Source of the DNA: Pseudomonadota bacterium
GTDB taxonomy: Bacteria > Desulfobacterota > Desulfovibrionia > Desulfovibrionales > Desulfovibrionaceae
Assembly: GCA_023433925.1 (NCBI GenBank)
Contig: JAEYTO010000113.1
Coordinates: 1 to 53,382, forward strand
Direction of reading: 5' to 3'
Length of the DNA stretch: 53,382 bases
Below the pieces are notes generated by a model, which was not told where the DNA came from, did no database searches, and saw nothing but the letters and a program-made list of their open reading frames with translations. The position numbers and the translations under genes are program-made. This document shows positions 16,347 to 25,055 of the stretch, piece by piece; the stretch's first letter is position 1, and every line of letters starts with the position of its first letter.

Positions 16347-17003
16347 TCATGGCTTGCCTCCCCGTCGCACCTCCACCAGCCGAAACCCGCCGATTTCCCC
16401 ACCGCCTTCCAAGCCTCCCTCGCCGAAGGACAGGAAGATCGGGCCCAGGCCCTGGGCGTAGCTGCGCTTCTCGCGCAGGACAAAGCCGTCGAACTTCCCC
16501 GCGCACTCGGCCGTGAGCACCATGCGCTTGCGGCCGAAGAGCATCTGTTCGCCCGAAGGAAAGGCCAGGCAGGTCAGAACCTCTTCCTCCTCCGGCGAAT
16601 CTGTCTCCACGGGCATGGTCCATGGCCGGCCCGAGATGTCGAGCATCGTGGTGGTCCCCTCGTCCTCCACGAGCACGAGAGCCGTGCCCCTGGCCACGAG
16701 CCTCACCCGCCGGGACATGGCCTGCGGCTTGCCGGTATCGCTCAGGTCCGCCGGCACCAAAGTGCGCTCCTCCACGAGCACGCCCCGGCCGCCCTCCACG
16801 AATTCGATGCCCTCGACCTCCAGGCGCACCCCGCCCGGCCCCTCGAAGACGTGTATGAAGCCGGGCCGCGGTCCGGGGAATTGGGCGAGATCAATTGATT
16901 CGGCCCACGGCGGCGGGGCCGTGCGCACTCCGGCGCAGCCGGTCAGGGCCATGGCGGCGAGCGCCGCGAGCGCAAGGACGTGGCCCATGGACAGCCTGAT
17001 CAT
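16347..17003 (-). CDS. Lipoprotein of unknown function
   Basis: A 218-residue protein starting MIRLSMGHVLALAALAAMALTGC, a classical lipoprotein signal with lipobox LTGC. GGGAGG precedes the ATG at 17003. The mature part is mostly beta-strand-like and acidic, with no motif I recognise. It is divergent from the TPR lipoprotein gene, which suggests a shared control region at 17004-17205. Confidence 0.75.
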   Translation of the reverse strand: MIRLSMGHVLALAALAAMALTGCAGVRTAPPPWAESIDLAQFPGPRPGFIHVFEGPGGVRLEVEGIEFVEGGRGVLVEERTLVPADLSDTGKPQAMSRRVRLVARGTALVLVEDEGTTTMLDISGRPWTMPVETDSPEEEEVLTCLAFPSGEQMLFGRKRMVLTAECAGKFDGFVLREKRSYAQGLGPIFLSFGEGGLEGGGEIGGFRLVEVRRGGKP

Positions 17004-17205
17004 GCCGCACCTCCCGGAGATGTGCCCGGCCGGGGCCATGGGCGCTGCTGTCGTGATCCGCATCATGTTCTTCGCACCTCCTCCGCCACCCGCTCACGGG
17101 GCCGCTGCACGCTCCATTGCACGAAACCCGGGAAACCTCTACATTCGAGTGCTCGGACACCGCCGCCTGCCTCGCGGGCAAGCGGCAAGCGCGAAAGGAG
17201 GACGG

Positions 17206-17883
17206 ATGCGCGCACGGATCGCGATCTGCCTGTTGGCCGCGTTCATGGCCGCCTGCGCCGGGCTGGGCATCGGCCGGGGGGCTCGAAGCGAGTTCGAGGA
17301 GGGTCTGCGGCTCTACAACGCCGGCCAGTACGCCCAGGCCGCGCCGCGCTTCCAGCGGGCCACGGAGCAGGAGCCGGAGTACGCCGAGGCCTTCCTCTTC
17401 CTGGGCCGCTCCTACCTGAACCAGGGCATGTGGGGCAAGGCCCTGCCCCCGTTGCGCACGGCCTGGCGGCTGTCGCCCGAGGAGTCGCGTGGCCAGATGC
17501 TCGATGTGCTCATGGACGCGCTCATCGGCGCGGGCACGAGCGCCTTCGAGGCCGGCAACTACACGGACGCCATCGGCTACCTGCGCGAGGGACTGCAACT
17601 CGCGCCCGAGGGCTCGGCCGCAGGGCGGGCCGTGTCCGAGCAGATGCTCAACCTCGGCGGCCGACTCCTGTCCGAGGGCCGCCCCGCGGATGCCGTGGGC
17701 ATGTTCCAGGCCCTGCTCCAGTCCGGCCCCGACACCCGCACGAGCCTGTCGGCCTACCTCGGCCTGGCCAAGGCCTACCTGCGCGACGGCCGCTACATGG
17801 AGGCCTTGCGGGCGGCCACGGAGGCCACGCGCCTGGATCCGGGCCTGCACGCCCCGAACCGGCTCCTGGACAGCCTGCGCTGA
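17206..17883 (+). CDS. TPR-repeat lipoprotein
   Basis: A 225-residue protein with a strong AAAGGAGG ribosome binding site. The signal sequence MRARIAICLLAAFMAAC ends in a likely lipobox. The mature part consists of tetratricopeptide repeats: EFEEGLRLYNAGQYAQAAPR, then EAFLFLGRSYLNQGMWGKAL, then a longer-spaced set ending TSLSAYLGLAKAYLRDGRYM. TPR lipoproteins of this size scaffold envelope complexes; the partner is unknown. Two inverted repeats lie between its stop and hemW. Confidence 0.82.
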   Translation: MRARIAICLLAAFMAACAGLGIGRGARSEFEEGLRLYNAGQYAQAAPRFQRATEQEPEYAEAFLFLGRSYLNQGMWGKALPPLRTAWRLSPEESRGQMLDVLMDALIGAGTSAFEAGNYTDAIGYLREGLQLAPEGSAAGRAVSEQMLNLGGRLLSEGRPADAVGMFQALLQSGPDTRTSLSAYLGLAKAYLRDGRYMEALRAATEATRLDPGLHAPNRLLDSLR

Positions 17884-17893
17884 TGTGGAGGCC

Positions 17894-17921
17894 CCTAAAA
17901 AGTATGTTGATATTTTTTAGG
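17894..17921 (+). repeat. AT-rich inverted repeat behind the TPR lipoprotein gene
   Basis: CCTAAAAA (17894-17901) pairs with TTTTTAGG (17914-17921) around a 12-base loop, 11 bases after the stop codon. It could act as a weak terminator in either direction. Confidence 0.55.
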
Positions 17922-17945
17922 AAAAAATAGTCCTTCAAGCGTGTT

Positions 17946-17979
17946 GTCCTCGCAATTCGTGTCCGCGAATTGCGAGGAC
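17946..17979 (+). repeat. Perfect 14-bp inverted repeat upstream of hemW
   Basis: Arms GTCCTCGCAATTCG (17946-17959) and CGAATTGCGAGGAC (17966-17979) are exactly complementary, with a TGTCCG loop. No T run follows. It lies 21 bases before the chosen hemW start and could be an operator or an RNA hairpin. Confidence 0.8.
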
Positions 17980-18000
17980 GTGACACCAACCGGAACTCGC

Positions 18001-19419
18001 GTGGTCAAGATCATCCTGCCGCCGGGCGGATTGAAGCCCAAGGGACCCAAGGCGCCCAAGGTCGCCAAGGCCTCGGCCAAGTCCTGGCTGCCCCCGCGCC
18101 TGGCCAAGGCCGGAGAGCCCCGAGCGCCCGAGCCCCATCCCGAGGGCGAGGACGGCAAGGCCAAGGCCAAGCCGGCTCTGCTCGTCTACGTGCACGTGCC
18201 CTTCTGCCGGAGCAAGTGCCGCTACTGCGCCTTCCATTCCGTGCCCCTGACCATGGACTCCATGGAGGACATGGAGCGCTACGCCGATGCCCTGGCCCGC
18301 GAGATGACCCTATGGGGCCAACGGCTCGGCAAGCCGCCCGCGCGCACGGTCTACTTCGGCGGCGGCACGCCCTCGGTGCTCCCGGAGTACGCCCTGGAGC
18401 GCATCATGCGCGCCCTGCGCGACAGCTTCGACTTGTCGGAATGCCAGGAGTTCACCTTCGAGGCCAACCCCGACTCGGTGCACCTGAACTATCTGCGCGA
18501 GCTGCGCGACTTCGGCGTGAACCGCCTGAGCCTGGGCGTGCAGAGCCTGTCGGACGAGGAGCTGGTCTTCCTGGGCCGGCCGCACAACGCGCTCCAGGCC
18601 GTGCAGGCCTTCCACACGGCCCGCGCGGCCGGCTTCGGCAACGTGAGCATGGACCTCATCTGGGGGCTGCCGCGCCAGAACGCCACGACCTGGCTCAAGA
18701 CCCTCAAGCAGGTCGCGGAGCTCAAGCCCGAGCACGTCTCGGCCTACGGCCTAAGCATCGAGCCGGGCACGCCTTTGGAGATCGAGGACCAGGCCGGGAG
18801 CCTGCGCCTGCCCGAGGAGGACATGCTCGCCAAGCTCTATGTCTACGGCGCGCAGTTCCTGGAGGAGCGCGGCTATCTCCAGTACGAGATATCGAACTTC
18901 GCGCGCATGGGCTTCGCCAGCAAGCACAACCTGGGCTACTGGGCGGGCCGCGACTACCTGGGCCTCGGGCCGGCGGCCGTGTCCACCCTGGGCGGCAGGC
19001 GCTGGACCAACCCGGCCGACCCGCACGACCACGAGTTCCAGGTCCAGGCCGGAGGCATGGGCGGCAAGGCCGAGACCATCGACGAGGCCACCCGCCGGCG
19101 CGAGCGGATCATGCTCGCCCTGCGCACCACGCGCGGCCTGGATTTGCGCGAAGCCGACAAGCTCGCCGGCGGCGCATTCCTGGAGCGCCACCGCAGGCTC
19201 GTCACGCTCCTGCGCAACAACGGCCTCGCGCGCGTCAACCGGGGCTTCCTGAGCCTCACGCGCCAGGGCATGCTCGTCTCGGACTCGATCATCGAGAGGC
19301 TGGCGTTTTCCGATCAGGACCCGGAGTCGGCCGGCAAGGGCGGCCAACCCACGGAAGAGGCCCCGACGGCCGCTCCGGCGCCTTCCGGCGCGGGACCCAC
19401 GGGCGGGCCACGGAGCTAG
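18001..19419 (+). CDS. hemW: HemW-like radical SAM protein (coproporphyrinogen III oxidase family)
   Basis: About 472 residues. The radical SAM core starts VYVHVPFCRSKCRYCAFHS (CxxxCxxC) and continues with YFGGGTPSVLP, FEANPDSV and NRLSLGVQSL. YEISNFAR and KHNLGYWAGRDYLGLGPAA then follow. These mark HemW, a haem chaperone, rather than oxygen-independent HemN. It carries a non-conserved N-terminal extension of about 60 Lys/Pro/Ala-rich residues. No ATG precedes the core, so a GTG at 18001 with GGA upstream is chosen; a GTG at 17941 would put the perfect inverted repeat inside the coding sequence. The C-terminus ends in a Pro/Ala/Gly-rich tail. Confidence 0.85.
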   Translation: MVKIILPPGGLKPKGPKAPKVAKASAKSWLPPRLAKAGEPRAPEPHPEGEDGKAKAKPALLVYVHVPFCRSKCRYCAFHSVPLTMDSMEDMERYADALAREMTLWGQRLGKPPARTVYFGGGTPSVLPEYALERIMRALRDSFDLSECQEFTFEANPDSVHLNYLRELRDFGVNRLSLGVQSLSDEELVFLGRPHNALQAVQAFHTARAAGFGNVSMDLIWGLPRQNATTWLKTLKQVAELKPEHVSAYGLSIEPGTPLEIEDQAGSLRLPEEDMLAKLYVYGAQFLEERGYLQYEISNFARMGFASKHNLGYWAGRDYLGLGPAAVSTLGGRRWTNPADPHDHEFQVQAGGMGGKAETIDEATRRRERIMLALRTTRGLDLREADKLAGGAFLERHRRLVTLLRNNGLARVNRGFLSLTRQGMLVSDSIIERLAFSDQDPESAGKGGQPTEEAPTAAPAPSGAGPTGGPRS

Positions 19420-19480
19420 AGGCCTCACCGGCAAGCAAGCCCACCTATCATATGCGCATGCCGCGCATCCGGCGGAGCGT

Positions 19481-20083
19481 TCAGGCTCGCACGGCCTGCT
19501 TGTGGCCGGATGGACCGCAGGCCCAGGCCAGGAACGGCCGGCACGCGCCGGCCACGATCAGGCCCAGCAGCCATCCGGCCAGAACATCGCTCGGGTAGTG
19601 TTTGCCCAGATAGATGCGCGAGTAGCCCACGAGCAGCGGCAGCAGGAGCGCCCAAGGTCTCGATTCCCGTCGCCAAGCCATGAGCAGCACGGCCACGACC
19701 ATGGAATTCGCCGCGTGGGCCGAGGGAAAGGACGTGCCGCGTCCCTTGGCCTGCCCGAGGTCGATGTCGTGCCGCACCCAGGTCTTGTCGTGTCGGTGCC
19801 GCACGTCGGACAGCGCATTGTGAGGCCGGACCCGACCGAAATGATTTTTGAGGAGGGACGCGCTGCCATCGGCCGTACCCACGGCGAGCAGAATGCACAG
19901 CAGCGGCAGCAGCCCGCGCGCGCCGACGCGCACGAGGATCGTTGTGGCCACGATGCCCAACAGGAGCCACAGCCAGGCTTGCTGGGAGAATATGGGCATG
20001 AGCATGTCCAGAAAGCCATGCGTGGCGATCTGGTTGATCCAGACAAAAGCCGCGGCATCCCAGGCCGGCGTGGGAAAACTCAT
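19481..20083 (-). CDS. PAP2-family membrane phosphatase
   Basis: A 200-residue polytopic membrane protein with the three PAP2 motifs: KNHFGRVRP, SFPSAHAANS and YSRIYLGKHYPSDVLAG. The catalytic histidines lie in the second and third. Members dephosphorylate undecaprenyl diphosphate, phosphatidic acid or lipid A at the periplasmic face; the substrate is not resolved here. The neighbouring membrane methyltransferase gene (20183-20923) lies upstream on the same strand, about 100 bases away, so the two may act on the same lipid. Confidence 0.9.
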   Translation of the reverse strand: MSFPTPAWDAAAFVWINQIATHGFLDMLMPIFSQQAWLWLLLGIVATTILVRVGARGLLPLLCILLAVGTADGSASLLKNHFGRVRPHNALSDVRHRHDKTWVRHDIDLGQAKGRGTSFPSAHAANSMVVAVLLMAWRRESRPWALLLPLLVGYSRIYLGKHYPSDVLAGWLLGLIVAGACRPFLAWACGPSGHKQAVRA

Positions 20084-20182
20084 GTCAGCTCACCTCTCGT
20101 CCGCTGCCTGGAGCGCCGGCCGGCCCACAACGATCCGCCGGTCCATGTCGGCCCGATCGGGCGGCACGCCGCTCAGGCAGGC

Positions 20183-20923
20183 TTAGCGGCCTTCGACATC
20201 GAGCAGGCGCGTGGTCTTCCTGAGTATGCGCAGCGCGAGATACATGACCAGGCTGACCGAGAACAGGACGAGCCACCGCGGGTCGCAGACCAGCCGGCCC
20301 GACAGGCGCAGCTCGCCGAGGATGCCTACGAACGTGAAGGCCAGGGCCGTGGAAAACAGCCCGGAGTATTCGCGCTTGAGCACATTGCGCAGGGAGAAGC
20401 GCAGCTCGGACCGCTTCCAATTCCTGAGCCTGGGAACGAAAGCCGGGGTGCGAGCGGCCCAGTCCTCGAAGTCCCGGCCGAACTTCCGGCGCAGGAATTC
20501 CTCCTCGGCGAAGACGATCCGTTCGTAGTAGAGCCAGAACAGGAGCACGTACAGGAGCGCGACCCACCACTGGCGAGGATACATGGCGATGCCGAGAAAG
20601 CAGAAGAAATTCCCCAGATAGAGCGGATTGCGCACCACGGAGTAGATGCCCGAGGTGTTCAGCACATGGGCGATCTGTTTGCTCGTGTTCCGACCCGAAG
20701 TGCCCTTGGGCACCTGGCCGACGGTGTAGGCCCGGACGGCCAGGCCGAAGAAGGACACGCCCAGGCACAGGCCTTCCCAGCAGGCCCGAGGCAGCACGCC
20801 GGCCCTGGTGAAGTCGCTGTCGTAAATGCCGGCCAGGATGACGCCGATGAACAGGACAGGCAGATAGCTCCGCCATTTGAACAGCCAGTTGCCGGCGGTT
20901 TCGAACTCCTCGCGCAGAGCCAT
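20183..20923 (-). CDS. ICMT/PEMT-like membrane methyltransferase
   Basis: A 246-residue integral membrane protein with about six hydrophobic segments. GIYSVVRNPLYLGNFFCFLG followed by a conserved glutamate in YYERIVFAEEEFL and KFGRDFEDW is the SAM-binding signature of isoprenylcysteine carboxyl methyltransferase and phospholipid methyltransferases. Bacterial members methylate lipids or lipid A phosphates (Leptospira LmtA is an example). The adjacent PAP2 phosphatase suggests a lipid-modifying pair, which is inference. Confidence 0.8.
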   Translation of the reverse strand: MALREEFETAGNWLFKWRSYLPVLFIGVILAGIYDSDFTRAGVLPRACWEGLCLGVSFFGLAVRAYTVGQVPKGTSGRNTSKQIAHVLNTSGIYSVVRNPLYLGNFFCFLGIAMYPRQWWVALLYVLLFWLYYERIVFAEEEFLRRKFGRDFEDWAARTPAFVPRLRNWKRSELRFSLRNVLKREYSGLFSTALAFTFVGILGELRLSGRLVCDPRWLVLFSVSLVMYLALRILRKTTRLLDVEGR

Positions 20924-21015
20924 GGATTCCCCCCTTGGATATGGGGAGGAAGATGGCCGAGCTGTCTTGCGGGGAGCTTACATGAACATTGCACGCGTGA
21001 AAGATTCGCGTGCCG

Positions 21016-22485
21016 TCAAACCTGTTCGTCCGGCTGGCTGACGGGCAGGAAAACGGTGAACATGGAGCCTGCGTCGGGCCCGCTCACGGCCTCGACGCGT
21101 CCATGGTGGGCCTGCACCACGGCTTTGACCACGCTCAGGCCGAGCCCGAGGCCGCGCGTGGAGCGGCTTTTGTCCACCCTGTACAGGCGGTCCCAGATAC
21201 TGGGGAGTTCGTCCGCGGGAATGCCGATGCCGGTATCCGCGATCCGCACCATGACCTGTCCGCCCTCCTGGCGGGCCTCGATCTCCACGCGGCCGCCCTC
21301 GGGCGTATATTTGACCGCGTTGTCCAGCAGGTTGGCCAGGACCTGGCGCAGGCGATTCGGATCGGCGCGCAGATGGAGGTCGCCGTGCGAGGCCGCCTGG
21401 ATGGCCACTCCGTTGTCCTCGGCAATGTCCTTGTACAGATCGATGGTTTGCGAGATCAGCAGGCTCATGTCCACGTCCTGCATCTCGAGGCGCAGCATGC
21501 CGGTCTCGGCCTCCGAGATGTCCATGAGCGTGTTCAGCATGGTGCGGATCTGCTCGGCCTCCTCCACGCAGTCCAGCAAGGCTTCCCTGAGCGATGCGGT
21601 GTCCCCTTCCGATTGGACGGCCATTTCCGCGACCCCCCGCAGCCTGGTCACGGGCGTCCTCAGGTCGTGGGCCACGTTGTCCAGGGTGCCGCGCATGCCG
21701 TTGATGAGCGACCCGTTGCGTTCGAGCATTCCGTTGAACAGCGTGACCAGCTCCTCGAGCTCGTCGCGCGTTCGCACCAAGGGCACGCGGGCGCTCGTGT
21801 CGCCGGTGACGATGGCCCGCACCGTGCGGATGAGGTGGCGTATGGGCCTGAAGGCGCGAAAGGCGAAATAGGCCCCGCCGCAAAAGCCCAGCAGCGAAAC
21901 CGGGATCAGCACACCGACAAAGATATGCCGTATGTGCTTGAGGAATTCCTCGCGCTCCGCGTTGCTCATGCCGACCTGCAACAGGCTGCCGTCCGAAAGC
22001 CTGACCGAGGCCACCTCCAGGGCGTGACCTTCCGCGTCGAACGGCACCACGGTCCAGGCTTCCCCGCCGTCCTCGGGCAGGTTCACATCATCCGGAATCT
22101 CGACCTGCGGCATGTCCTTGGGCAGACGCACGAACCTGGCCTTAATGGATCTGCTGTTCCCGGCGAGCGGTGACAGCACGTCCTTGGGCAGGCGCAGGAA
22201 CCTGACCTCATGGTCCGGGGAGACGACCCTGTGCAGGACATCGTTCTCGTTGGCAATGGTCACTTCCTGCCGGAGCGCATCGAGACCGCCGAATTCATAT
22301 TGCGCCACGGCCTCGGCAAGTTCCGAGCGGATGGCTGCATGGTCATAGGATTTCAGATGCGCGGCGAGGAGGACATACGTGATGCTGAACATGACCACGG
22401 AAATCATGCCGAACAGGACACACAGCCACAGCGTCAACCTGAAGGCGATGCTCCGGTAGGCCTGCTTAAGACGTCTTGAGAACAT
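21016..22485 (-). CDS. Sensor histidine kinase
   Basis: A 489-residue inner-membrane kinase. Transmembrane segments at about 15-40 and 190-212 flank a periplasmic sensor domain of about 150 residues. A HAMP linker follows, then the H-box NVAHDLRTPVTRL with phospho-acceptor H273, the N-box NLLDNAVKYTPE and the G-boxes ADTGIGIP and RGLGLGLSVV. It belongs to the OmpR-partner (EnvZ/CusS-like) class. Its start overlaps the response regulator gene by 20 bases, so the two form an operon with the regulator first. The signal is unknown. Confidence 0.93.
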   Translation of the reverse strand: MFSRRLKQAYRSIAFRLTLWLCVLFGMISVVMFSITYVLLAAHLKSYDHAAIRSELAEAVAQYEFGGLDALRQEVTIANENDVLHRVVSPDHEVRFLRLPKDVLSPLAGNSRSIKARFVRLPKDMPQVEIPDDVNLPEDGGEAWTVVPFDAEGHALEVASVRLSDGSLLQVGMSNAEREEFLKHIRHIFVGVLIPVSLLGFCGGAYFAFRAFRPIRHLIRTVRAIVTGDTSARVPLVRTRDELEELVTLFNGMLERNGSLINGMRGTLDNVAHDLRTPVTRLRGVAEMAVQSEGDTASLREALLDCVEEAEQIRTMLNTLMDISEAETGMLRLEMQDVDMSLLISQTIDLYKDIAEDNGVAIQAASHGDLHLRADPNRLRQVLANLLDNAVKYTPEGGRVEIEARQEGGQVMVRIADTGIGIPADELPSIWDRLYRVDKSRSTRGLGLGLSVVKAVVQAHHGRVEAVSGPDAGSMFTVFLPVSQPDEQV

Positions 22486-23140
22486 ATCCTACGCCGCGGA
22501 TGGTGTGGATGAGCTTGTCGTCCTGCCGCCGGTCTATCTTGCTGCGCAGCCTGCAAATCAGCACATCGACCACATTCGTCTGCGGATCGAAGTGATAATC
22601 CCAGACACGCTCCAGGATCATGGTCTTGGAGACGACGCAGCCCTGATTGCGCATCAGGTATTCGAGTAGGGCCAGTTCCTTGGGCTTGAGGTCGATCTTC
22701 TTGTCCCCCCTACGCACCTCCCGGCTGAAGATGTCCAGGGACAGGTCCCCGACCTCGATGCGCTCGATCTGCGGCGCAAGGCTGCTCCTGCGGATCAGGG
22801 CCTGGACTCTGGCCAAAAGCTCCGCGAAGGCGAACGGCTTGACCAGATAATCGTCGCCGCCTTTCTGCAAACCCCGGATCCTGTCGTCCACGGAGCGTTT
22901 GGCGCTCAGGATGATGATGGGCATGCGCACTTTCTGGTTTCTGATGTCTTCTATGAGCGAGAGGCCGTCCAGTTTCGGCAGCATGATGTCCACGATGGCC
23001 GCGTCGTAGGAATTCACGAGGGCCATGTGCCGTCCGGCCTCGCCGTCAACGACGGAATCCACGGCAAAGCCGGCCTGCCTGAGGCCTTTTGCGATGAACG
23101 TGGTGATCTTCGCGTCATCCTCGACCAACAATAACCTCAT
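22466..23140 (-). CDS. OmpR-family response regulator
   Basis: A 224-residue two-domain regulator. The receiver (1-115) has the acidic pair ED at 7-8, phospho-acceptor D51 (AIVDIMLPKLDG) and the conserved lysine in LVKPFAFAEL. The C-terminal winged helix ends with TNVVDVLICRLRSKID and the RGVGYVL signature. It is the first gene of the pair with the kinase. It is transcribed away from the small cysteine-rich exported protein, which is a natural candidate target. Confidence 0.95.
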   Translation of the reverse strand: MRLLLVEDDAKITTFIAKGLRQAGFAVDSVVDGEAGRHMALVNSYDAAIVDIMLPKLDGLSLIEDIRNQKVRMPIIILSAKRSVDDRIRGLQKGGDDYLVKPFAFAELLARVQALIRRSSLAPQIERIEVGDLSLDIFSREVRRGDKKIDLKPKELALLEYLMRNQGCVVSKTMILERVWDYHFDPQTNVVDVLICRLRSKIDRRQDDKLIHTIRGVGYVLKTS

Positions 23141-23273
23141 GTTCGACTCCGGGTCAGACAGATATGCCCCACCAGCGGCACGCGGGTTGGACTATTTTGC
23201 CGCGAAATCTCGAAAATGCCCTCGCGTTGGGCTATACTCGAAAAGTGATCCGCAACCAAGCAAGGGAGGACAT

Positions 23274-23609
23274 ATGCACCGCATCCGAGCCATCATCCTG
23301 CCCCTGTCCGCCGCGGCTGTCATGCTCCTAGCAGCCACGGCCGCCGGGCCGGCCCAAGCCCGCTACTGCGGCAGCTACGGAGTCATGTGCCACCGCGCCT
23401 GGAGCCCCCAGGAGCGCCCGGACTTCCTGTCCCGCCTGCACGCGCCCGACGGCGACTACATGGGCTCCATCTTCCTGGCCGATGGCAATTGCAGCTTCCT
23501 GGGAACGGGCCTGAACTGCCGGCCGTGCGGGGACGTGCAGGTCGAGGACTGGGACAAGGTCTGCAACGAGCGCTTCTCCGAATGCCAGGGAGAGTGCTTC
23601 GCGGAGTAG
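23274..23609 (+). CDS. Small cysteine-rich exported protein
   Basis: A 111-residue protein preceded by AGGGAGG. Residues 1-30 form a Sec signal peptide ending in AQA before RYCGSYG. The mature part of about 80 residues has eight cysteines (YCG, MCH, NCS, NCRPCGD, VCN, ECQGEC), an even number compatible with four disulphides. I do not recognise the family. It is divergent from the two-component operon and has a TATACT -10-like box at 23233-23238, so it may be controlled by that system. Confidence 0.75.
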   Translation: MHRIRAIILPLSAAAVMLLAATAAGPAQARYCGSYGVMCHRAWSPQERPDFLSRLHAPDGDYMGSIFLADGNCSFLGTGLNCRPCGDVQVEDWDKVCNERFSECQGECFAE

Positions 23610-23741
23610 CGCACGGAAGGGGCAGGACTGAATCCCTGCCCGAGGCAAAGGAGGCCTCGCGGTAGCAGGATCACGCATGCCCGGCCGCGCATTGGAATCA
23701 CGGTCTGTCACTGGGGGCTCGCAGGCCAGGCCGCCCCCTCC

Positions 23742-24812
23742 TCACTCCATCTCCAGCCAAGCAAGAAGCAGCTTGTAGCCCAGGGCCAGGACCACCGCGC
23801 CCACGAACAGCCCGACGATGCCGTTGATCAGCATGCCTCCGATGGCCCCGACCAGGACGACGAGCATGGGGATATCCACCCCGCGCCCGAAGAGCAAGGG
23901 TTTGAGCACGTTGTCGAGCAGCCCGACCATGACGCACCATGCCGTCAGGAGCGTGGCCGCGGTGGGCGACATGATGCTGTAGGCGTAAATGCACAACGGG
24001 ATGAGGAGCAACGTCACCGGAATCTGGATGATGGCCAGGAGCAGCACCAGGAAGGCCCAGAGTCCCGCCGCCGGGAAGGAGGCCACAAGGAAACCCATGC
24101 CCGCCAGCAGGGATTGGACAATGGCCACGCCGACCACGCCCAAGGCCACGCTGCGCACCGTATTGCGGGCGATGGTGACGTATTCCTCATGGCGTTCGCC
24201 GGTCAGCCGGGCGAACAGGCGGTCGGCCAGCCGCCACCCCGCATCGGCCTTGTACATGAGCGCGCCGGCGATGACGAGCGACAGGCAGAGTTTCAGCAGG
24301 CCGAATCCGAGACCCGTGACAGTGCCGAGCAGCCATCCCGCAAGCACCCTGATCTGCGGCAAGAGCGGCTTCAACGCGGCCTGAAGGTTATTCGCGGCCA
24401 GGCTCCAGGTTGCATACACTCTTTCGCCGACCAGAGGCCATGTGCGCACCTTCTCGGAGGGCGCGGGGAGAGCCAGGGCGCCTGCGCTGCCCTGCTCATA
24501 AAGCGTCATGACGCCGCGCGTCATGGAATCGAGGAAGATGAATGTCGGCAACAGCAGGAAGCCCAGGGCGAACAGGGTGATGAGCGCCGCCGAGAGCCCG
24601 GTCCGGCCATTGAGGGCCGCCGCGAACCTGGCGTGCAGCGGATACATGGCGATGGCGAGGACCACGCCCCAGACCAGGAGCGGAATGAACGGCCGCGTGA
24701 TGAGGAAGCACCACGCGGCCAGCAGGGCCATAAGGCCGATACGGATGGCCGCTTCCATGAGCTGGGCTACGTATTCGGGCCTCTCCCCGCTGCCTGACGA
24801 TGGTCCGGACAT
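23742..24812 (-). CDS. AI-2E family transporter (PerM/YdiK-like)
   Basis: A 356-residue membrane protein with about eight hydrophobic segments. The start MSGPSSG at 24812 is preceded by GAGGGG. FIPLLVWGVVLAIAMYPLH near the N-terminus and the C-terminal block VGLLDNVLKPLLFGRG with VLVGAIGGM are characteristic of the AI-2E/PerM family (PF01594). Members are annotated as autoinducer exporters or Na+/H+ antiporters; the substrate here is unknown. An in-frame extension further upstream lacks a ribosome binding site. Confidence 0.9.
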   Translation of the reverse strand: MSGPSSGSGERPEYVAQLMEAAIRIGLMALLAAWCFLITRPFIPLLVWGVVLAIAMYPLHARFAAALNGRTGLSAALITLFALGFLLLPTFIFLDSMTRGVMTLYEQGSAGALALPAPSEKVRTWPLVGERVYATWSLAANNLQAALKPLLPQIRVLAGWLLGTVTGLGFGLLKLCLSLVIAGALMYKADAGWRLADRLFARLTGERHEEYVTIARNTVRSVALGVVGVAIVQSLLAGMGFLVASFPAAGLWAFLVLLLAIIQIPVTLLLIPLCIYAYSIMSPTAATLLTAWCVMVGLLDNVLKPLLFGRGVDIPMLVVLVGAIGGMLINGIVGLFVGAVVLALGYKLLLAWLEME

Positions 24813-25055
24813 ATGCCGCCCCTCGCACGGTTGGATGACCTGAAAGGCATTATTCCATGTCAACTCACTCCTTGTCGCCAATGGCCGAGCCACACTCGGG
24901 AGAGTCGCTCGCCGGAATGGCGATGGCTTCCTCTCGGGGAAGCGAAAAGAAGCCACGGAACGCACTGAACCCGGCAAGGCATGATCCTCGCCGGGTCAGG
25001 TGGACTCGGGCATGAGCCGGACGCCGCTCGCGCCACGCGCTCCGACGCAAAGGCG

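Noticed and set aside
16258..16461. A 67-codon frame directly after the Doc-like gene, considered as a missing antitoxin
   Set aside because: Most of it overlaps the 3' end of the lipoprotein gene on the other strand and the peptide is Pro/Ser-rich, unlike Phd antitoxins. No ribosome binding site is present.
19502..21871. A 789-codon open frame on the plus strand
   Set aside because: It lies opposite the PAP2, ICMT-like and histidine kinase genes, all of which have clear family motifs on the minus strand.
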